Source of the DNA: Promicromonospora sukumoe
Lineage (GTDB): Bacteria; Actinomycetota; Actinomycetes; Actinomycetales; Cellulomonadaceae
Reading direction: 5' to 3'
DNA: 64,000 bases
NCBI RefSeq assembly: GCF_014137995.1
Contig: NZ_JACGWV010000002.1
Span: 124,001 to 188,000, forward strand
Shown: in pieces, positions 60,101 through 64,000 of the stretch
Layout: every line of letters starts with the position of its first letter
Position numbering within the stretch: the first letter of the stretch is position 1
Made by a program: the position numbers and the translations under genes
The notes under the pieces: generated by a model
The model's input: the letters and a program-made list of their open reading frames with translations, nothing else
Database searches by the model: none
What the model was told of the DNA's origin: nothing

Positions 60101-61051
60101 GGGCTCGGCCGGCGTCTCGACGGCCTGCTCGGCCTCGGCCGACGCGGGCTTGCGGCGCGACCGGCTGCGCTTGGGAGCCGGCTCTGCGGCGGGCTCGGCC
60201 TCAACCGTGACCTCCGCCGTGGTCTCGGCCTCAGCCGTGACCTCGGTGGACGGCTCGGCCGTGACGGCCTCCGCCGTCGGCTCGGCCTTCTTGCGCGTGC
60301 GGCGCTTCGGCGCGGCCTTGTCCGCCGGGGCGGACGCGTCGGCGGCCGGGCCGCCGGGCAGCACGATGTCGTCGAGGCTCGCGACCTCGCGGGCCGGCGC
60401 CTCGGCGGGCGCGACGGGCTGCGGCAGGTCGAGGTCCAGCGGGGCGGCCTGCTCGGCGGGGGCCTCGGGCTCGGCGACCAGCTCGGTGACGGGCTCCGCG
60501 ACGGGCTCGGCGGCGACGGCGGCCTCCGGCTCGGCGGGGGGCGTCGTCTCGGCGATCGCCTCAGGCGTGGTCTCGGCCTCCGGCTCGGCCACGACGGCCG
60601 GAGCCTGCTCCGTGACATCCGTCTCAGCGACGACGGGCTCCGCCGCGACCGGCTGGACCGGCGTCGGCTCCTCGGCGGGCGCCTGCGCGGCGGCCGCCTC
60701 GGGAGCGGGAGCGGTGGGCGAGGAGACGCCGCGCGTGGCGCGGCGGCGCGGGCGCTTGGCGGCCGGCTCACCGGCCGCGGGGGTCGCGGACGTCGCGACG
60801 GCGGCGGTGCCGCCCGTGGTCACGGGCTGGCTCTCCACCGGCGCGGCGGGGGCGTCGGAGGGGCCGACGACGATGGGCTCCACGTGGGAGGCCGTCGAGA
60901 CGACGGACCGTGTGGCCCGGCGACGCGGGCGCTTGGCCGGCGCAGCGTCCGCCGGAGCCTCCCCACCAGTGGTGACCTGGGCGTTCGCCTCAGGTGCGTC
61001 GTGATCATCCTGTGACCCGATGGTCGAACCGGTGGTGCTGGAAGGCGTCAC
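57191..61051 (-). CDS. rne: Ribonuclease E/G family endoribonuclease
   Basis: A 1286-aa single-strand endoribonuclease for mRNA turnover and rRNA maturation. The first about 700 residues are low-complexity Ala/Pro/Glu with repeated KRPRRRATR and RSRRK basic patches, likely an RNA- or degradosome-binding arm; an Asp/Glu-rich block and RRRRRRG run precede the core. The core has the S1 domain (GNVYLGRVQNVLPSMEAAFV near 754), the DNase-I-like IDRTEAMTVVDVNTGKFTGA, IDFIDM, and the zinc-link CEHCKGRG near 1120. In actinobacteria the arm precedes the core, unlike E. coli. GTG at 61051 with AGGAG upstream is preferred over earlier in-frame codons. Confidence 0.95.
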   Translation of the reverse strand: MTPSSTTGSTIGSQDDHDAPEANAQVTTGGEAPADAAPAKRPRRRATRSVVSTASHVEPIVVGPSDAPAAPVESQPVTTGGTAAVATSATPAAGEPAAKRPRRRATRGVSSPTAPAPEAAAAQAPAEEPTPVQPVAAEPVVAETDVTEQAPAVVAEPEAETTPEAIAETTPPAEPEAAVAAEPVAEPVTELVAEPEAPAEQAAPLDLDLPQPVAPAEAPAREVASLDDIVLPGGPAADASAPADKAAPKRRTRKKAEPTAEAVTAEPSTEVTAEAETTAEVTVEAEPAAEPAPKRSRSRRKPASAEAEQAVETPAEPAAAAPEAPVEETPAEPATRSRTRRGGRRPAFEQPEAPAQPATSPAATTSGTRVPRLATTALLFQAPDDSAARRSRRAQAPAGPPRDLTPQFARPVARPVESVPERPAARTEAPSRRTAERAAEQVAEAPAVETPAVDAPAEARAETVAEPRTRRSGSRRAVRRTGPSTDPAERAAAETAAAEPATAEPAQESAPADAATSGDTAVEAHEAAAPAAPQFVVADLSEDDAAAVDEVGAIEEELVAEGVELEELAPADFEEYDDEDVRPSRRRRRRGGRGRRGGRANRTDDMDDSADEDQDDESDEDAQGAEDEDGDAEDSGQDAADADGEGEGEGGSRRRRRRRRGTRGERAEAAAARSSRSDEVTALKGSTRLEAKRQRRREGRDHGRRRQIITEAEFLARRESVQRSMIVREKDGRTQIAVLEDGVLVEHYVSQQSQASMAGNVYLGRVQNVLPSMEAAFVDVGKGRNAVLYAGEVNWDAAGLEGQPRRIEQALKSGDSVLVQVTKDPIGHKGARLTSQVTLAGRYLVFVPGGGMTGISRKLPDTERSRLKKILREVVPDGAGVIVRTAAEGASEDELRADVERLQGQWDAIQAKSKKASAPALLQGEPDMAIRVVRDIFNDDFSSLVVQGEGAWDEIAHYVEELAPDLRERVSKWVENTDVFTVHRVDEQLAKGMDRKVWLPSGGSLVIDRTEAMTVVDVNTGKFTGAGGTLEETVTRNNLEAAEEIVRQLRLRDIGGIIVIDFIDMVLESNRDLVLRRLVECLGRDRTKHQVAEVTSLGLVQMTRKRVGQGLVEAFSETCEHCKGRGFIVHEEPIEKPGSGAGSGGSAPVEESPRAARSRRKRGKETKEKAAPAPEQAAPVASLPEERSEAREAVKATLATIAAAAQHAHETHDTKEAGEDGPSTLADIQLPAAHSGPSSSGSTASAESPASTGSAADAASSASDAPEGGSGTGQPEPPKGAGDEVA

Positions 61052-61500
61052 GTGAGGTGCTCCTGTAGCCGGTGTCCGCTCCACACCTTGCGGACCGCCA
61101 GGCGGTCGGTCGTCCGGTGGATGTATCGCGGCGAAGCGACACATCTGGACGGAAGTCTCGGCTGCGGCCCTGTTCCTGCGATCTTCGCGGACGCCTGCGG
61201 CCACGTTCTGTCGTGACTGCGGCACCGCGTGCGGATCGCGGGCAGTGATGGACTCTGCAGTCCACGCAGGGATGTGGCCTGCGCGGGTCCGACCAGTATC
61301 GCACAGGAGACCATGCCCGCACCGCCCGCACGTGCGCCTGGGGCAACACCGAGCAAAACAGCGCTCCAAGTGCGTGTACAGTGCCTTGTGAAGACATTCA
61401 CAAGCGACGGATTCACCCCGCGGCAACGCGCGGACCTGGCAGATCAGGCCTAGCGTCCGAAGGGAAAGAGCCGTACGGAGACACACCACAGGAGCCCGGA
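61052..61500. other. Divergent regulatory spacer rne/cydA
   Basis: No gene is seen in about 450 bp. It should hold both promoters and long 5' leaders. The Rex operator at 61386-61403 lies 97 bp before the cydA start. The rne side has no clear structure; a long leader would suit autoregulation of RNase E. Confidence 0.6.
61386..61403 (+). promoter_or_regulatory. Rex operator upstream of cydAB
   Basis: TTGTGAAGACATTCACAA is a perfect inverted repeat and fits the actinobacterial Rex consensus TTGTGAA-N4-TTCACAA exactly. Rex represses respiratory genes including cydABCD when NADH/NAD is low, so cydAB should be induced on oxygen shortage. Confidence 0.9.
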
Positions 61501-62997
61501 GTGGAAGCTCTCGACCTGGCACGCTGGCAGTTCGGCATCACCACCGTCTATCACTTCATCTTCGTCCCGCTCACGATCGGGCTGGCGCCCCTCGTGGCGA
61601 TCATGCAGACCGCCTGGGTCCGGACCGGGAACGAGCGCTGGCTGAAGCTGACCAAGTTCTTCGGCAAGCTCTTCCTGATCAACTTCGCGCTCGGCGTCGT
61701 GACCGGCATCGTGCAGGAGTTCCAGTTCGGGATGAACTGGAGCGAGTACTCACGGTTCGTCGGCGACGTGTTCGGCGCCCCGCTCGCCATGGAGGCCCTC
61801 GCCGCGTTCTTCATCGAGTCGGTCTTCCTCGGCGTCTGGATCTTCGGCTGGGACCGCGTCAACAAGAAGGTGCACCTGGCCAGCATCTGGGCCGTGGCCG
61901 TCGCGGTGAACCTGTCGGCCTTCTTCATCCTGGCCGCCAACTCGTGGATGCAGCACCCCGTGGGCGCCCGGTACAACCCGGAGACGGGCCGCGCCGAGAT
62001 GGAGTCGATCTGGGCGATCCTCGCCAACAACACGCTGTGGGCGGCCTTCCCCCACGCCGTCGCCGCCGCCTTCCTGACCGCCGGGACCTTCGTGGCCGGC
62101 ATCGCCGCCTGGTGGATGGTGCGCCTCGCCCGGACCAAGCAGCCCGAGTCCGTCGAGCTCGCCCGGAACGTGTACCGCCCCGCCGTGATCCTCGGCACGG
62201 TCGTCATGCTGATCTCCGGCGCCGGCGTGGCACTGTCCGGCGACGTCCAGGGCAAGCTCATGTTCGAGCAGCAGCCGGGCAAGATGGCGTCCGCCGAGGC
62301 GCTGTGCGAGGGCGAGGAGGCCGCGAACTTCTCGATCCTCACGATCGGTGATCTCTCCAACTCCTGCGAGGGCGTGCGGCACATCCTGGAGGTGCCCGGC
62401 CTGGCCAGCTACCTCGGCACGGGGCACTTCTCCGGCCCGGAGAGCTTCCTGCCCGGCGTCAACGACGTGCAGGAGCAGTACTCCGAGAAGTTCGGCGCCA
62501 CCGACGAGGCCGGCAACCCCATCTCGTACACGCCGAACCTCGCGGTCACCTACTGGAGCTTCCGGCTCATGATCGGGTTCGCCGCCGGATCCGCGCTGCT
62601 GGCGCTGGCCGCTCTCTGGTTCACGCGCGGCGGCCGGGTCAGCGACAACAAGTGGCTCGCCCGCATCGGGATCGCCGCGATCCCCACCCCGTTCATCGCC
62701 TCGTCGTTCGGCTGGATCTTCACCGAGATGGGCCGCCAGCCCTGGGTCGTCGCCCCGAACCCCACGGGGATCGACCAGATCCGGCTGCTCACCATGAACG
62801 GCGTCTCCGAGGTGGTGAGCCCGGGCATGGTGCTCGCCTCGATGATCGTGTTCACCCTGCTCTACGGCGTGCTGGCCTTCGTCTGGTACCGGCTCATGCA
62901 CCGGTACGCGGTCGAGGGCGTGCCCTCGACGGTCCGCGACGAGTCGCCCGAGGCGGCCTCGGACGGCTCCGACCGGCCCCTCTCGTTCGCCTACTGA
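61501..62997 (+). CDS. cydA: Cytochrome bd quinol oxidase subunit I
   Basis: A 498-aa subunit holding hemes b558, b595 and d; reduces oxygen with quinol at high affinity. LDLARWQFGITTVYHFIFVP is the standard N-terminus, with LAMEALAAFFIESVFLGVWI carrying heme-ligand acids, ANSWMQHPVG, the Q-loop following GDVQGKLM, and GRQPWVV near the C-terminus. The Q-loop is of moderate length. GTG at 61501 with AGGAG upstream. Rex box in the promoter. Confidence 0.98.
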   Translation: MEALDLARWQFGITTVYHFIFVPLTIGLAPLVAIMQTAWVRTGNERWLKLTKFFGKLFLINFALGVVTGIVQEFQFGMNWSEYSRFVGDVFGAPLAMEALAAFFIESVFLGVWIFGWDRVNKKVHLASIWAVAVAVNLSAFFILAANSWMQHPVGARYNPETGRAEMESIWAILANNTLWAAFPHAVAAAFLTAGTFVAGIAAWWMVRLARTKQPESVELARNVYRPAVILGTVVMLISGAGVALSGDVQGKLMFEQQPGKMASAEALCEGEEAANFSILTIGDLSNSCEGVRHILEVPGLASYLGTGHFSGPESFLPGVNDVQEQYSEKFGATDEAGNPISYTPNLAVTYWSFRLMIGFAAGSALLALAALWFTRGGRVSDNKWLARIGIAAIPTPFIASSFGWIFTEMGRQPWVVAPNPTGIDQIRLLTMNGVSEVVSPGMVLASMIVFTLLYGVLAFVWYRLMHRYAVEGVPSTVRDESPEAASDGSDRPLSFAY

Positions 62998-63027
62998 CCG
63001 CGAGCGCCTCATGTCCCCTGAACTGAC

Positions 63028-63055
63028 GCAGACCAGCCTCTTGCAGACCAGCCTC
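63028..63055. repeat. Short direct repeat in cydA-cydB spacer
   Basis: GCAGACCAGCCTC occurs at 63028-63040 and 63043-63055, a 15-bp period just before the cydB ribosome site. Small and possibly without function. Confidence 0.6.
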
Positions 63056-63075
63056 ATGAAGACAAGGAAGTGACC

Positions 63076-64000
63076 GTGGACCTCGCACTCGTGTGGTTCT
63101 TCATCATCGCGATCCTGTGGACCGGGTACCTCGTGCTCGAGGGGTTCGACTTCGGCGTCGGCATGCTGATGTCGATCCTGCCGCGCGGCAGGGCCGAGCA
63201 CCGGGAGAAGGAGCGGCGCGTGCTGGTGAACAGCATCGGACCGCTCTGGGACGGCAACGAGGTGTGGCTGATCACCGCGGGCGGTGCCACCTTCGCCGCC
63301 TTCCCCGAGTGGTACGCCACGATGTTCTCCGGCTTCTACATCCCGCTGCTGCTGATCCTCGTGGCGCTCATCGTGCGCGGCGTCGCCTTCGAGTACCGCG
63401 GCAAGATCGCCGGCACGGCATGGGCGCGGCGCTGCGACGTCGCGATCCAGGTGGGCTCGTGGGTGCCCGCCGTGCTCTGGGGTGTCGCGTTCGCCAACCT
63501 GGTGCGCGGCGTCCAGCTCGACGAGGCGCACCAGTACGTGGGCGGCTTCTGGGCCCTGCTCAACCCGTTCGCGCTGCTCGGCGGCGCCACGACGCTGGTG
63601 CTGTTCCTGCTGCACGGCTCCGTGTTCGTGGCGCTCAAGACCGACGGCGAGATCCGGGCCCGCGCCCGCCGGCTCGCCGGCGTCCTGTCGCTGGTGGCCG
63701 TGCTGGTGGCCGGCGGCTGGGCCGTCTGGGCACAGGTGGCGTTCTCCCCCGCCTGGACGTGGGCCGCCGTCGCCGTGGCGGCGCTGGCGCTGGTCGGCGT
63801 CGTCGTGACCAACCGGATGGGCCGAGAAGGCTGGGCCTTCGGGCTCTCCGCCGTCTCGATCGTCGCGGCCGTGGTGCTGATCTTCGGCTCCATGTACCCC
63901 GACGTCATGCCCGGCCTGGACGGCGGCAACTCGCTGACCATCGCCGAGGCCTCCTCGACCCCGTACACCCTGACCGTGATGACATGGGTCGCCGTGTTCC
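63076..64000 (+). CDS. cydB: Cytochrome bd quinol oxidase subunit II, partial
   Basis: At least 308 codons, open at the window end. The protein begins VDLALVWFFIIAILWTGYLV with LEGFDFGVGMLM and has GPLWDGNEVWLITAGGATFA and AFPEWYATMFSGFYIPL, all diagnostic for CydB. GTG at 63076 has AAGGAAG upstream; a GTG at 63070 in the same frame is also possible. About 30 further codons are expected beyond 64000. Partner of CydA, 78 bp downstream. Confidence 0.97.
   Translation, partial: MDLALVWFFIIAILWTGYLVLEGFDFGVGMLMSILPRGRAEHREKERRVLVNSIGPLWDGNEVWLITAGGATFAAFPEWYATMFSGFYIPLLLILVALIVRGVAFEYRGKIAGTAWARRCDVAIQVGSWVPAVLWGVAFANLVRGVQLDEAHQYVGGFWALLNPFALLGGATTLVLFLLHGSVFVALKTDGEIRARARRLAGVLSLVAVLVAGGWAVWAQVAFSPAWTWAAVAVAALALVGVVVTNRMGREGWAFGLSAVSIVAAVVLIFGSMYPDVMPGLDGGNSLTIAEASSTPYTLTVMTWVAVF

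Noticed and set aside
57350..61015. A 1221-codon open frame antisense to the RNase E/G gene
   Set aside because: Low-complexity Arg/Gly/Leu translation mirroring the repetitive arm of the real gene; no start signal or homology.

Overview
The window is 64 kb of very GC-rich DNA with dense coding, frequent GTG starts, 4-nt start/stop overlaps and actinobacterial gene neighbourhoods (obg-rpmA-rplU, proA-nadD-rsfS, an RNase E/G with a long acidic Ala/Pro/Glu-rich arm, Zur and Rex boxes of the actinobacterial type). A member of the Micrococcales, for example Promicromonosporaceae or Cellulomonadaceae, fits best. That placement is inferred from style and gene order, not from a search. I see no CRISPR array, prophage, insertion sequence, rRNA operon or replication origin.

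Layout. 1-2.9 kb: histidine catabolism (start of a probable hutU, then hutH) with a divergent IclR regulator. 2.9-4.7 kb: an AT-richer stretch with one small gene and a stand-alone MurG-like glycosyltransferase. 4.8-16.5 kb: single genes and divergent regulator/enzyme pairs (MarR/SDR, two APH-type kinases, peptide deformylase, DUF429, GNAT, a broken AHSA1 gene, YceI-ECF sigma-anti-sigma, deazaflavin reductase, secreted endonuclease I, SDR/TetR). 17.1-25.3 kb: a five-gene operon (ROK regulator, SsuBCA-type ABC importer, cytoplasmic sulfatase) beside a secreted GH43 enzyme; the two promoters share a conserved box. 25.7-31.6 kb: a polyol system (CUT1-type ABC importer without its own ATPase, SorC-type regulator, mannitol-dehydrogenase-family enzyme) tied together by paired copies of one operator. 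31.6-36.6 kb: SDR/TetR, SDR/MerR and WYL/epoxide hydrolase pairs. 36.7-43.2 kb: a Zur-boxed aztD-like metallochaperone, alpha/beta hydrolase/TetR, membrane proteins and a BBE-type flavoenzyme. 43.3-44.4 kb: two identical tRNA-Ala(GGC) genes flanking a superoxide dismutase. 44.5-53.0 kb: conserved housekeeping run on the minus strand (histidine phosphatase, rsfS, membrane protein, nadD, a 50-aa protein, proA, proB, obg, rpmA, rplU). 53-57 kb: isoaspartate methyltransferase-like protein, fatty-acid desaturase, thymidine kinase, acyltransferase. 57-64 kb: RNase E/G and, divergently, cydA-cydB behind a perfect Rex box; cydB runs off the end.

Regulation is unusually readable. Many intergenic spaces carry clean palindromes next to a divergent regulator (MarR, TetR three times, MerR, WYL), plus Zur, Rex, SorC and ROK boxes. 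A second layer is several families of long, near-perfect hairpins in intergenic DNA. One family (core GGTCGAGCTTGTCGAGACC) occurs as hairpins at three gene ends and also lies, in frame, inside hutH.

The strongest candidate for something not yet described is the ROK-controlled sulfatase/SsuBCA-type importer plus GH43 regulon: it pairs a sugar-type regulator and a secreted glycosidase with a transporter class normally linked to sulfonates. I see no wholly novel multi-gene system.
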